DNA from: Clostridia bacterium
GTDB lineage: Bacteria > Bacillota > Clostridia > Lachnospirales > Lachnospiraceae
Assembly (NCBI GenBank): GCA_003249225.1
Contig: QKJQ01000036.1
Span: forward strand, 124,001-188,000
Direction of reading: 5' to 3'
Length of the DNA: 64,000 nt
Below are positions 28,307 to 37,123 of this stretch, in pieces (the first letter of the stretch is position 1; each line of letters opens with the position of its first letter). The position numbers and the translations under genes are program-made. The notes below the pieces were generated by a model. The model saw only the letters and a program-made list of their open reading frames with translations, had not been told where the DNA came from and did not search any database.

Positions 28307-28336
28307 AGTGCCGGGTATTGTATCCGGCACTTTTGT
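28307..28336 (+). terminator. Intrinsic terminator downstream of the metal-efflux operon
   Basis: AGTGCCGG (28307-28314) pairs with CCGGCACT (28324-28331), followed by TTTTGTGTTT. On the plus strand this is the first terminator after the P-type ATPase, which implies that transcript reads across the 58-residue gene in antisense. Confidence 0.7.
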
Positions 28337-28838
28337 GTTTATATAGTCATTATGGAGATACAGCTTAGTAATCGGGAAGAAAGCCAGGGCAATCATCACC
28401 CAATCTCAGTTGATGTATCAAAGTGTTTGCTGGTAAGAAAATTCTCCGGCATGAATTCTTTCACATAAATGATATCAGAAAGTTTTTAGACGGCGGTTTC
28501 GCATAATGACAAAGAGAATACCTTGCGCAGTCAAACCTATTATATGCCAGACAAAACGGAATGTAACTACATTTTTAAAACTTTACGCATAAAAGTGCGT
28601 TGTTATGGAGTTGTTGGGCAACTCAAAGCGTATCGGCAGAGCAAAGGGGTTCCATGCCATTCACCACAAAGTGACCGCAGATGGATACCAGTCTTCCTGA
28701 AAACAACAAAACTGGCTCTATTAAAATAATATAAACTGGCAGTATTCATGCAGCCAGTTTGATGCTATTATGGACAAAGAAAAAATGTGAAATGTTTCTG
28801 AATGACTTGTAATTTATGGAAACATGTGGGAGAATAGT
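28337..28838 (+). promoter_or_regulatory. Long leader region of the ECF S-component gene with possible RNA structure
   Basis: About 500 bp without a convincing gene. From 28585 onward there are several hairpins: ACGCA/TGCGT (28585-28600), GAGTTG/CAACTC (28608-28624), and two copies of ACTGGC (28711, 28735) that can each pair with a single GCCAGT at 28753-28758, giving mutually exclusive stems. This resembles a regulatory leader, but I could not match it to a known riboswitch class. No clear promoter was found. Confidence 0.4.
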
Positions 28839-29423
28839 ATGAGAGATAATAAAATGATCGTTCGTCTGGCACAGACGGCGCTGCTTGCAGCACTTTGCTA
28901 CATCGGATTTCAAGTCTTTCGTTTTGATATTCCGGTGGGAACCGATAAAACAGCCATACATTTTGGTAACACCTTCTGTGTTCTGGCGGCGTTACTGCTG
29001 GGCGGCCTTTACGGTGGACTTGCTGGAGCAATCGGCATGGGACTTGCAGACCTGACATCGGGTTATGCTATGTATGCACCGGAAACATTTGTCCTTAAGC
29101 TTTGCATAGGTCTGATCGCCGGTCTCGTTGCACATAAGATCGGAAAGCTCAGCAAAGAACATACGAAAAAGTACATTCTGGTCATGAGCATTGTCGCTGC
29201 TGCCTGCGGTATGCTGTTCAATGTTTTTGCTGATCCAATTGTCGGATATTTTTACAAACGCTATATCTTTGGTATGGAAGTTGATCTTGCTGCCACCGTT
29301 GCTAAGTTTTCAGCCGTTACAACTTTTATCAATGCGCTGACATCTGTATTCTTTGCAACACTGATTTACAACGCACTTCGCCCGGTGCTAAAAAAAGCCG
29401 GTCTGTTCATAGAAGTGAAGTAA
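28839..29423 (+). CDS. ECF transporter S component
   Basis: A 194-residue integral membrane protein with about six helices, of the ECF-type vitamin/micronutrient transporter substrate-binding family. Typical segments are TALLAALCYIGFQVFRF near the N-terminus, with the AxxxA-like small-residue face that docks to EcfT, then AIHFGNTFCVLAALLLGG and GAIGMGLADL. The ATPases and EcfT would be encoded elsewhere. The start at 28839 follows GGGAGAATAGT. The substrate is not clear from sequence; the leader upstream might respond to it. Confidence 0.82.
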   Translation: MRDNKMIVRLAQTALLAALCYIGFQVFRFDIPVGTDKTAIHFGNTFCVLAALLLGGLYGGLAGAIGMGLADLTSGYAMYAPETFVLKLCIGLIAGLVAHKIGKLSKEHTKKYILVMSIVAAACGMLFNVFADPIVGYFYKRYIFGMEVDLAATVAKFSAVTTFINALTSVFFATLIYNALRPVLKKAGLFIEVK

Positions 29424-29460
29424 CATTCGGTAAAAATATGCATCCACATAAATTTTTACA

Positions 29461-29501
29461 GCCGGGGCTGTTCCCAGTGAACAGCTCCGGTTCTTTTTTT
29501 G
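29461..29501 (+). terminator. Intrinsic terminator after the ECF S component
   Basis: GCCGGGGCTGTTC pairs with GAACAGCTCCGGT over a short CCAGT loop, followed by T7. It isolates the transporter gene from the pilus-like locus. Confidence 0.85.
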
Positions 29502-29733
29502 TTCAGTTTTTCATCGTAAAAGTTATGTTTCTATGAACAAATCTGGCAGAACCAGCATGATTTATTGTTCGAAAGTACCAAAACAAAGAGCCGGGACAAT
29601 GAGTTTTGTTATGTCATAAAGCAGATAATTTTCACAAAAATCAATATGGAAAAACATGGTAATTACGAATAGAAAAGGGAATTATTTCATGCTATGATAG
29701 GTTCACTAAGCAGCATGAGAGGGGCAAAAAAGA
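29502..29733 (+). promoter_or_regulatory. Promoter region of the Tad-like locus
   Basis: An AT-rich gap with an extended -10 element TGC-TATGAT at 29690-29698, 36 bp before the first gene of the locus. The -35 region is poor, which suggests activator dependence or weak basal expression. Confidence 0.45.
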
Positions 29734-30579
29734 ATGAGAATTCGACGGAAAATGAAAAAGTCGACAAAGCAATATATCGCTGTGGCAATGAGCATGATAC
29801 TGATCCTTGGGGGTTCTTTTGCATTTTTACTTATACATGTGACTAGGCAGATCAATGCAACCTATGAGATGGGGCTGCAGGAAAAAGAAAACTATATATC
29901 CTCCAATACAAGAACTGTATTCTGTGTGACAAAGGATATAACGGCCGGCGAATGCATAACACCGGACAAAGTAATCAGGAAAGAAGTTCTGGATTCCAGG
30001 AATGAAGAGGTTTTTATTACGGAAGTTGATTTTACGAAAGCGGCACTGGTCGATATTCCGGAGGGATCACCGGTCACAAAGACAATGGTTAACCAGGAGA
30101 GTATGACAAATGATCAGAGAATCGTGGAATACCAGAGCATAACGATCAGCAGTACGATTGAGGAGAATGATGTGGTCGACATAAGAATCTGCTACCCGGA
30201 CGGGGAGGACTACCTTATTCTTTCAAAGAAAACGGTCCATGATCTGAAGGATATGACAAGCTGCAGCCTATGGCTGAACGAAGAAGAACTTCTGCTTATG
30301 AGTTCTGCACTGGTTGACCTGTACCTTTTTCAAGGCGGAAAGATCTACACAACAAAGTACATAGAACCTACCATTCAGGATGGACTGCTGTCAAATTATA
30401 TTCCATCAAAAGAGGTGGCGGATGTAATCAGCAAAGATCCGAATATTATCGAAACCGCCTCAGCGTATCTATCTGAGCAACAAAGAGAAGAACTCGAAGG
30501 ACGAATGGAAAAATCAGATGGAGAAGAATCCATTGGATATTACGGAGGAGAGAATGGTGGATATGTATACGAAAAATAA
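29734..30579 (+). CDS. CpaB-like SAF domain protein, Tad pilus assembly
   Basis: A 281-residue protein with one N-terminal membrane helix (about 16-36) and an extracytoplasmic part. Residues about 55-115 form a SAF domain (TVFCVTKDITAGECITPDKV ... GSPVTKTMV), and the following NDVVDIRICYPDGEDYLIL is the RcpC/CpaB-type extension. CpaB proteins stabilise the Tad pilus assembly machine at the cell surface. In this Gram-positive setting there is no outer-membrane secretin to partner with. It is the first gene of the locus; the next gene overlaps its end by 26 bp. Confidence 0.78.
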   Translation: MRIRRKMKKSTKQYIAVAMSMILILGGSFAFLLIHVTRQINATYEMGLQEKENYISSNTRTVFCVTKDITAGECITPDKVIRKEVLDSRNEEVFITEVDFTKAALVDIPEGSPVTKTMVNQESMTNDQRIVEYQSITISSTIEENDVVDIRICYPDGEDYLILSKKTVHDLKDMTSCSLWLNEEELLLMSSALVDLYLFQGGKIYTTKYIEPTIQDGLLSNYIPSKEVADVISKDPNIIETASAYLSEQQREELEGRMEKSDGEESIGYYGGENGGYVYEK

Positions 30580-31279
30580 AGAAGTGATCGGATTTACCGG
30601 AGCATATTCCTACGATCTGATCCTATATCTTGCAAAAGCACTTCAGATCTATGATGTACAGGTTCTTGTAGCTGATCACAATCCGGAAGAGACTTTGATA
30701 CGAATGACAGCGGAAAAGGAATGCTTGGAAAAAGTAGGATCAGGCGTAAGAAATGAGAGCAGAAGAACGGATATCCACTGCTTTTCCGGTATTGACATTG
30801 TACAAGAGAGCCTGTCTCAGGAACGAATCGCTTCCTATGACTGTGTTCTGATCGACTTTGGAAAGAATGGATATCATATGGATTATGCATTCTGTACCAA
30901 AGTTTTCTATGTGGGTGATATGTGCATTCATACACTTGCTGCGATTCGGGAAGCAGTAGAAGTCGATGTGACCGTAGTGAAAGGAATCATACTGCGTGAT
31001 CTGGTTTCCTGTAAGCTTACACCTCAGTATCTGATTCGAAAAATGCAAAAGGAATATGATAATACAAAAGTATGGATGCTTCCTGTTGAGAAAGAGGATT
31101 TTAAGACCCGGTATCTTATGGAAGCCGACGAACGAATTCCGTGCAGTCAGGGTTCTGAGAGTATGAGAGAACTAATTTTTGCACTGATGAAGGAAGTTAT
31201 ACCGACGATTCAGCAGAAAGAGTATAAAAGAAGAATAATGAAAAAAAGAAAAGTATGGGAGCGGTCCGGAGGGAGATAA
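30554..31279 (+). CDS. TadZ/CpaE-like ParA-fold protein lacking a P-loop
   Basis: A 241-residue protein. The N-terminus EVIGFTGAYSYDLILYLAKAL is laid out like the first beta-strand and helix of MinD/ParA proteins, but the KGGxGKT loop is absent. YDCVLIDFGKNG occupies the Walker B position and VKGIILRDLV follows. It is therefore likely a non-hydrolysing TadZ-like localisation or scaffolding factor. ATG at 30554 is preceded by ACGGAGGAGAGA inside the end of the cpaB-like gene, indicating translational coupling. It ends in a basic tail (KRRIMKKRK) that could touch membrane or DNA. Confidence 0.65.
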   Translation: MVDMYTKNKEVIGFTGAYSYDLILYLAKALQIYDVQVLVADHNPEETLIRMTAEKECLEKVGSGVRNESRRTDIHCFSGIDIVQESLSQERIASYDCVLIDFGKNGYHMDYAFCTKVFYVGDMCIHTLAAIREAVEVDVTVVKGIILRDLVSCKLTPQYLIRKMQKEYDNTKVWMLPVEKEDFKTRYLMEADERIPCSQGSESMRELIFALMKEVIPTIQQKEYKRRIMKKRKVWERSGGR

Positions 31280-31282
31280 GAT

Positions 31283-32254
31283 ATGAAAGCAGTCTTTTGG
31301 AGCAATGGACACGGACAGGGAAAGCAGACGGCTAATCTGATTGCGGTCTGCCAAATTATGGCACATATGTATGAAACGACGATGTTGATCACGCAGACAC
31401 ATTATACACAGAACGATCTGGAGGAAGCTGCGCTTGGGAGACTGCGAAGCAGACAGCAAAGGGAAGAATTCTATCAGGACGGGGGTATTGATGCCCTGCT
31501 CCGCACCTTTAAGCAAGGGCCGCTTACAGAAAATGCGGTTGCGGAGTGTTGCATTTCATTATTGGAAAGCAGAAAGTTTCATCTGCTTCCGGGTTCCCAG
31601 AACGGGAACCGCATAACCTTTGATGAGATCATGGATACCATGCTGCTGTCTGTACTCGATAAAGCCGAAGCATTCTATGACCTTGTTATCATCGATGCAA
31701 ACCCGGGCAGGAATGAGCTTTCGCAAAAGCTGCTTGAACAGGCAGATGTGATTCTGGTGAATTTATCCCAGAACCGAGGAATGATCGATGATTTTATGGA
31801 GAATTACAAGGAACTAAGCATTGACAAAAGAGTATTTTTTCTGTTTGGCGGATACATACAGGAGTCAAAGTACAATCGAAACAATCTGATACGACGTTAC
31901 CCGGCATTTCACAGAAAAAATACAGGGGTTATTCCTTTTTGTACCGGATACATGGATGCACTTTCCAGCGGAGAAACAAAGGATTTCTTTGAGCGAAATG
32001 TTGAAGCCGGGCACGGGGAGGAAAACTTTTGGTTCATTCAGGAATTGACCAAAACAGCAAAAAAGATATACAGAATACTAACCAAAGCCGCAGAAAAAAA
32101 GGAGTCGCCGCCAGAGGATAATACAGAGCAGTGGAACGAGGCGAAACAAGAAGCAAGGTCAGAGGTGTGGTTGGATAGAAAACCAACAGAAAAACCAGAT
32201 GCAGGGGAAGCAGGAATGACAGGAAGAAAGGGATCACATGGAACAGTTGATTAA
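31283..32254 (+). CDS. MinD/ParA-like ATPase of the Tad-like locus
   Basis: A 323-residue protein. A degenerate deviant Walker A loop, SNGHGQGKQT (residues about 7-16), and Walker B-like YDLVIIDANPG indicate the ParA/MinD fold, with VILVNLSQNRG as the switch region. The C-terminal 60 residues are a charged, likely disordered tail rich in Lys/Glu/Pro. TadZ-type proteins place the pilus machine in the cell. It starts 3 bp after the previous gene and overlaps the CpaF gene by 17 bp, so all are one operon. Having two such proteins in tandem, one without a P-loop, is unusual. Confidence 0.7.
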   Translation: MKAVFWSNGHGQGKQTANLIAVCQIMAHMYETTMLITQTHYTQNDLEEAALGRLRSRQQREEFYQDGGIDALLRTFKQGPLTENAVAECCISLLESRKFHLLPGSQNGNRITFDEIMDTMLLSVLDKAEAFYDLVIIDANPGRNELSQKLLEQADVILVNLSQNRGMIDDFMENYKELSIDKRVFFLFGGYIQESKYNRNNLIRRYPAFHRKNTGVIPFCTGYMDALSSGETKDFFERNVEAGHGEENFWFIQELTKTAKKIYRILTKAAEKKESPPEDNTEQWNEAKQEARSEVWLDRKPTEKPDAGEAGMTGRKGSHGTVD

Positions 32255-34079
32255 TGGATTGATTATAACAGGAATGCTTATGGTAGTTTTTCTTGGGTTG
32301 TATTTCACCATGCAGTTTGAACCTGATGGCGATCAACCTGAGAAAAACGCAATTCCAGACCTTGAGACGCTGTCTGGTCAGGTCCGTCAGCTGATCAATG
32401 AATCCATTAATAAGGATATGTCGGAATTAAATATAAGCCAAGAAGAGGCAAAGCGACGTGAACAATTAAGAAATCGCTTAAAAAGAGCGGTTCGGACCTG
32501 TATGAACGGAGACTTTGGTGAGAAGGAATTCTTAAAAGACTACATTCGTGATATCCTGCAGAAACGCTGCGGTATTAATGAATTCAGCATCAATGAAGTA
32601 ATCGCATTTACACAGCCCTCCAAAATGTCTGCCATGGATCAGTTCGATATCCTGTTGTATCTTTATGAAAAACGTTTTCGAATGGAAGGGTTCAAAAAGC
32701 TTTGCAAAGCATATGGCTTAGACTTACCAAAAGAGAATGAAAGAGGAGTTTATTATCAGATAACAGCAAAAGATGTTCGAGAGGTATACCGGAAGGAGTC
32801 ACCATCCTTGCGCTATATGGATAAGCTGAACATACTCACAGACAGAATCTATTCCAGATTTGGGCATGGTTGCATTGACAGGCTGAGAGACCAGCAGGTT
32901 GATGGCTGCCTGGGTGGCTATTCCGGCCTTCCCTACGATGTCTACAATTATCTGGATGAGATGACCACAGGAGGGGCAAAGATTGAAAAGAAGTATGCGC
33001 ATGACAGCATTCATGTGGTTTTACATGGTATTACCATTCATATGAAATTTATGTCGTTTGGCTCACCACAGGAACTGATTCGGGTAACGAGGGCACTTGT
33101 CCGGTATGATGCGCCTTTTGAAATGACAAGAAATCGCCCGAGGATCGTGAATGACATGAAAGATGGCTGCAGAGTCACCGCTGTTCGCCCGCCATTTGCA
33201 GAAACATGGGCATTTGCACTGCGAAGATTTGATTCGGCTCCGGCAGAACTAAAAGATCTTTATCGCGAGGATGGGCAGGAAATGCTATGTATATACATCC
33301 GCTACCTGGTCAGGGGCGGGGCACATATAGCGGTCTGCGGACCACAGAATTCCGGGAAAACAACATTAATGAAAGCGCTGCTCTATCATATCAATCAAAG
33401 TTATCACCTTCGTGTCGGAGAGTCAGTCTTTGAACTTTGGATGCGAAAGCTCCTGCCGGAGCAGAACATCCTGACGATACGGGATACGGACTCCGTTGGA
33501 CTAAAAGAAGGGCTTGAATTACTGCGAAAAACCGATGGTAACTGTCTCATGCTTGGGGAGGTCGCAGAACTTGAAATAGCAGCACTTGCGGTTGAACTGT
33601 CAAAGGTTTCTGAACAGCAGATACTTACGAACCATTCCACCTCAGAGGATGAGCTTATTGCTTATTTTAAAGAAGCGCAGATGCGAACCGGGACATTTTC
33701 CGATGAAAGAATGGCAGAAGAAGCCGTTGCCAAAGCCTTTCAGATTGATATTCAGACGGCGAGAAATGTGGAAACAGGGCACCGTTATATAAAGTCTGTT
33801 TCTCAGATTATTGTGAGAGACTGGGAGGATAAAAGTTATGACGGAACGCTTCGTGAGAACCTGAATCTGTTTTTTGAGAGAATGACAAAGCAGCGAATGT
33901 ACACCGTAAGGAAGTTAGTCGAGTACCGGGAAGGCAGATATATCTTCCAAAATGAACCGGATTACCGGCTGCTTGAAAAGCTGAAAAATCATCTGTCAGA
34001 AAAAGATAGTGTGGCCTTTACCGATTTTCTGTCCATGGAATGTAATCAGAATACAGTGCAGGAGGGGGTAGGTGCATGA
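32238..34079 (+). CDS. CpaF/TadA-like secretion ATPase with N-terminal membrane helix
   Basis: A 613-residue T2SS/T4P-type ATPase that would drive pilin assembly at the inner face of the membrane. Walker A is GPQNSGKT (368-375); an aspartate-box equivalent is ILTIRDTDSVG; Walker B is NCLMLGEVAE (435-444); the His-box is LTNHSTS. Residues about 5-25 (INGLIITGMLMVVFLGLYF) form a membrane helix, which classic CpaF proteins do not have. The region 60-340 is the CpaF-type N-domain, longer than usual. It overlaps both neighbours by a few bases. Confidence 0.82.
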   Translation: MEQLINGLIITGMLMVVFLGLYFTMQFEPDGDQPEKNAIPDLETLSGQVRQLINESINKDMSELNISQEEAKRREQLRNRLKRAVRTCMNGDFGEKEFLKDYIRDILQKRCGINEFSINEVIAFTQPSKMSAMDQFDILLYLYEKRFRMEGFKKLCKAYGLDLPKENERGVYYQITAKDVREVYRKESPSLRYMDKLNILTDRIYSRFGHGCIDRLRDQQVDGCLGGYSGLPYDVYNYLDEMTTGGAKIEKKYAHDSIHVVLHGITIHMKFMSFGSPQELIRVTRALVRYDAPFEMTRNRPRIVNDMKDGCRVTAVRPPFAETWAFALRRFDSAPAELKDLYREDGQEMLCIYIRYLVRGGAHIAVCGPQNSGKTTLMKALLYHINQSYHLRVGESVFELWMRKLLPEQNILTIRDTDSVGLKEGLELLRKTDGNCLMLGEVAELEIAALAVELSKVSEQQILTNHSTSEDELIAYFKEAQMRTGTFSDERMAEEAVAKAFQIDIQTARNVETGHRYIKSVSQIIVRDWEDKSYDGTLRENLNLFFERMTKQRMYTVRKLVEYREGRYIFQNEPDYRLLEKLKNHLSEKDSVAFTDFLSMECNQNTVQEGVGA

Positions 34080-35977
34080 AGCAGCGGCTCGAAACACTTG
34101 AACTATATCTTTATACCTTTTTTTCAAAATTCCTGCTGACAAAGCATCTGATAACCGTAGTTCGTTCGCAGTATGAGAATCTGTGTCCGGGTGATATCAG
34201 AAGAATCAAACGTAAGTGTTCACGGCTGATCCTGCTCCTTACGGTATGTTCCTTTCTTTTGTTCCTCCTTTTATTTATGCTCCAACCGTCTCTGTTGAAC
34301 ATAAGCCTTGCCATATTTTATATCTTCCTGATGGGAAATGAGATTCTCAGGCTGACAATGTCCGGGATGGAGCGCAAAATCCTAAGGCAGCTGGAGCAGT
34401 TCCTGCTCGATGTAAGACATTATTATTATACAACGCATTCGGTGGCGGAAGCGATTCTGGAGGCAATTACCTATTCCGGGTATGAGATGCGGATTCATGG
34501 GGCAATGATATATGAAATACTGATTTCAGCTGATGTCCGCGAGGAAGCACAGAAGTATCATCAATCTACACATAATACATTTTTAAAGCTTTTTTTGACG
34601 CAATGTATAAATGCAATGGAATATGGGGATCAGGTCGTGAATGGAGAATCTCTTTTTGTTGCGAACATCGGGAATCTGCGGCGAGACATTCAGAATCGCT
34701 TGCTGCAGATCGATGCGTTTCGCTATGCATTTTCGGGGCTTGTCATGGTAAGCGTTCTTCCGCTTCTTGCATTAAACCCGATCAGAGTATGGGGGACAGA
34801 TAATCTCCCTGAGTTGGAAGCATTTTATAGCGGCAAATCCGGTACCATCGCTATTCCCGTCTTTTTTCTTCTGTCTTTGATTTCGTATCGGATGATTGTG
34901 GTCATGCAGGAGATTACTTCCGGTGAGATAAAAAAACATCCCTGGCTGTTCCGATTTACAAAGTTACGGCTGGTAGAAGGCTTTCTGCGTATTTATGACA
35001 GGAAGCATTATGGTAAAACCGTGAAAACAAGAAAGATGCTAAAAGCCATGGGTGAAACCCTCACATCACACATGCTGCTGATCAAACAGATCCTATATGC
35101 ATTACTTGTATTTCTTGCTGGGCTGATGCTGCTTTTCTTTTCTCAGTGGAAGGAACAGCAGACACTGCTGAACGAGGGAAGCTTCTTATATGCTTATACC
35201 GGGGCGATGGAGGAAGGAGAGGCTCATTTCCTGCAGGAAGAAGGCTTACGTATTCTGAATGAGTATAAAGAAGCAGAGATGACCGACCAGACCAAGACAG
35301 CAATCACATCGCAGCTCCTAAGTTCCAAAGTCCTGACCAACCGTGTTCTCGCCGAAAATCTGGCAGAAGAATTATGTTCTCAGGCAGCGGCCTATCAGGA
35401 GTGCTATATTCGCTGGCAGGAGATATTACTTTTATTGCTGCTTACCGGAATTGCTTATTATGTACCATTCCTGGTGCTGTTATATCGTAAGAAGCTGCAG
35501 GAAATGACAATGAACCTGGAAGTCATGCAATATCAGTCCATACTGATGATGCTGATTCATATGCCGGAGATGACGGTGCTGTCATTGTTAGAAGCCTTGG
35601 AAGAGTTTGCTGTGGTTTTCCGTATTTCATTGCAGGATTGCATAAATGACTATTCATTTTCCAGAGAAGAAGCGCTCGAGAATATGAAAAGCAAGGAACA
35701 ATTCGAACCTTTTTGCAGGATGGCAGACAACTTTATCATCTGTGACCGGATCGGTATTGAGAAAGCCTTTGATGAGGTAGAGCAGGACAGAATGCATTTT
35801 CAGGAGAGGCAGAAGCTTGAACTTGAAAAACAGCTAAGGGACAAATCTTTGTTGGCAAAAATCATTGCTTACACACCTGGAATGCTGATCCTGACAGGTT
35901 ACCTTATCGTTCCGTTTTCCGTGGAATGCATAAGGCAGTTTGTGGAGAGCTGGTCGCAGATACAGGCGATGGTTTAA
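34076..35977 (+). CDS. Fused TadB/TadC-like platform membrane protein
   Basis: A 633-residue polytopic protein, about twice the length of a TadB or TadC. Membrane segments are seen near 50-85 (two), 220-240, 262-285, 338-362, 448-472 and 600-622, with large cytoplasmic loops between. The loop before the third segment and the stretch 480-600 resemble the helical T2SSF/GspF domains found in pairs in the pilus platform. I read it as a TadB-TadC fusion that forms the inner-membrane base to which the CpaF ATPase docks. The assignment rests on position and topology more than on motifs. Confidence 0.65.
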   Translation: MKQRLETLELYLYTFFSKFLLTKHLITVVRSQYENLCPGDIRRIKRKCSRLILLLTVCSFLLFLLLFMLQPSLLNISLAIFYIFLMGNEILRLTMSGMERKILRQLEQFLLDVRHYYYTTHSVAEAILEAITYSGYEMRIHGAMIYEILISADVREEAQKYHQSTHNTFLKLFLTQCINAMEYGDQVVNGESLFVANIGNLRRDIQNRLLQIDAFRYAFSGLVMVSVLPLLALNPIRVWGTDNLPELEAFYSGKSGTIAIPVFFLLSLISYRMIVVMQEITSGEIKKHPWLFRFTKLRLVEGFLRIYDRKHYGKTVKTRKMLKAMGETLTSHMLLIKQILYALLVFLAGLMLLFFSQWKEQQTLLNEGSFLYAYTGAMEEGEAHFLQEEGLRILNEYKEAEMTDQTKTAITSQLLSSKVLTNRVLAENLAEELCSQAAAYQECYIRWQEILLLLLLTGIAYYVPFLVLLYRKKLQEMTMNLEVMQYQSILMMLIHMPEMTVLSLLEALEEFAVVFRISLQDCINDYSFSREEALENMKSKEQFEPFCRMADNFIICDRIGIEKAFDEVEQDRMHFQERQKLELEKQLRDKSLLAKIIAYTPGMLILTGYLIVPFSVECIRQFVESWSQIQAMV

Positions 35978-36019
35978 TTAACTGGAAGGATGTATACCAG
36001 AAAGGAAAGGAGGAAAAGC

Positions 36020-36451
36020 ATGAGCAATGGGTGGAAGCTGTTCTTAATGGCGGCGTCCGGTCTGATAACCTGCATTGTGATATCAACAGGAATCCTGTTG
36101 GCACGGCAGGCAGATGATATTGGAGCGATGGCGAGTGAAACCATGACTTCGTTTCAGACCTCGGTTGAGGAACAGAAAATACTTCAGTACGATGGCGCAA
36201 CAGTCACAGGCAGTGATGTAATGAATCTTATAAAATCAACCCTTGGCGGTTATTCAGAAGACGAGCAGGCAGACATTACCATTACCGTTATTACATCATC
36301 AGCCACAACAGAATACTGCAACAATTCTCTGAATGAGGAGATGGCCGAGTATGGTCATTCGGCGTACATCAGCCCAATGGCTGAGTTCTGCGGGGCTGTG
36401 CTGCGCAATGAAAATGATGTTATCACGGATATTTGTTTTGAACAGCAATAA
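36020..36451 (+). CDS. Pseudopilin-like membrane protein 1 of the Tad-like locus
   Basis: A 143-residue protein with a short positive N-terminus, MSNGWK, and one hydrophobic helix (about 7-28), then an extracytoplasmic domain containing YDGATVTGSDVMNLIKS. The same layout and the same start occur in the next gene. Size and position after the platform gene fit a major pilin or pseudopilin, but there is no classical G/E processing site. AAAGGAGGAAAAGC precedes the ATG at 36020; an earlier in-frame start at 35990 is weaker. Confidence 0.6.
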   Translation: MSNGWKLFLMAASGLITCIVISTGILLARQADDIGAMASETMTSFQTSVEEQKILQYDGATVTGSDVMNLIKSTLGGYSEDEQADITITVITSSATTEYCNNSLNEEMAEYGHSAYISPMAEFCGAVLRNENDVITDICFEQQ

Positions 36452-36509
36452 GCAGGGAAGAGCGAAGCCTGATTAATCAGTAACATAATTCATAAAATAT
36501 GAAAAAAAT

Positions 36510-36605
36510 GAAGTATAAAAATTAAGAAGTATGAGAATTGAGAAGTATGAAAATTGAGAAGTATGAAAATCGAGAAGTATGAGAATCGAGAAGTATGAGA
36601 ATCAA
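36510..36605. repeat. 16-bp tandem repeat, six copies, between the two pilin-like genes
   Basis: Units of GAAGTATGAGAATTGA and one- or two-base variants begin at 36510, 36526, 36542, 36558, 36574 and 36590; a partial unit follows. The array ends about 50 bp before the next start codon. Differences between copies are A/G or T/C changes. Confidence 0.9.
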
Positions 36606-36656
36606 GTAAGATGAAAATTTTTATGGTGCATATAAGCACAGAAAAGGAGAGTAAGA

Positions 36657-37118
36657 ATGAGTAATGGATGGAAGATTTTTATTGTGGCAGCGTCAGGATT
36701 ACTGACATGTCTTTTGGTGGCAGTTGGTATCTATGCAGCAAGGGAGGGAAAAGCAAGTGCCAGCACAACAACAGAGGCACTGACACAGACATTTGCAAAA
36801 TATCAGGATATGGAGCTTGCCATGTATGATGGACTGGGAGTATCAGGAGCCGAGGTGTCAAGTCTGATCCGCAGTGTTAATGAGCAGGACGACTATGTTG
36901 CTATTGGGGTGAATACAAAAGCAATGACAGCGGATACCTATGCTTACTATAACAGGACGTACACTTCAGGAACGTTAGGCGCTTTGGGAAGTGGTATTGA
37001 GCTTGCAGAAGACGATGTATCGGAAGCTTCTTACCTTAATCCCAGTGCAACGTTTTTAGGCAGTATTGAAAGAGACAGCAACGGGACGCTGATAGCAGTC
37101 CGGTTCGTTCAGCAGTAA
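36657..37118 (+). CDS. Pseudopilin-like membrane protein 2 (paralogue)
   Basis: A 153-residue paralogue of the preceding protein. It has the same opening (MSNGWKxF), the same membrane helix with AASGLLTC, and the matching segment MYDGLGVSGAEVSSLIRS. The C-terminal halves differ, but both finish with a short beta-like strand ending in QQ. The duplication suggests two structural subunits of the surface fibre. Own ribosome site AAAAGGAGAGTAAGA. The 16-bp repeat array upstream may affect its expression relative to the first copy. Confidence 0.62.
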   Translation: MSNGWKIFIVAASGLLTCLLVAVGIYAAREGKASASTTTEALTQTFAKYQDMELAMYDGLGVSGAEVSSLIRSVNEQDDYVAIGVNTKAMTADTYAYYNRTYTSGTLGALGSGIELAEDDVSEASYLNPSATFLGSIERDSNGTLIAVRFVQQ

Positions 37119-37123
37119 AGAGT

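Noticed and set aside
28523..28729. 68-codon frame before the ECF gene
   Set aside because: Unusual composition, no ribosome site and overlap with hairpins; more likely untranslated leader.
36510..36605. Short regular repeats considered as a CRISPR array
   Set aside because: The units are contiguous 16-mers without spacers and there are no cas genes.
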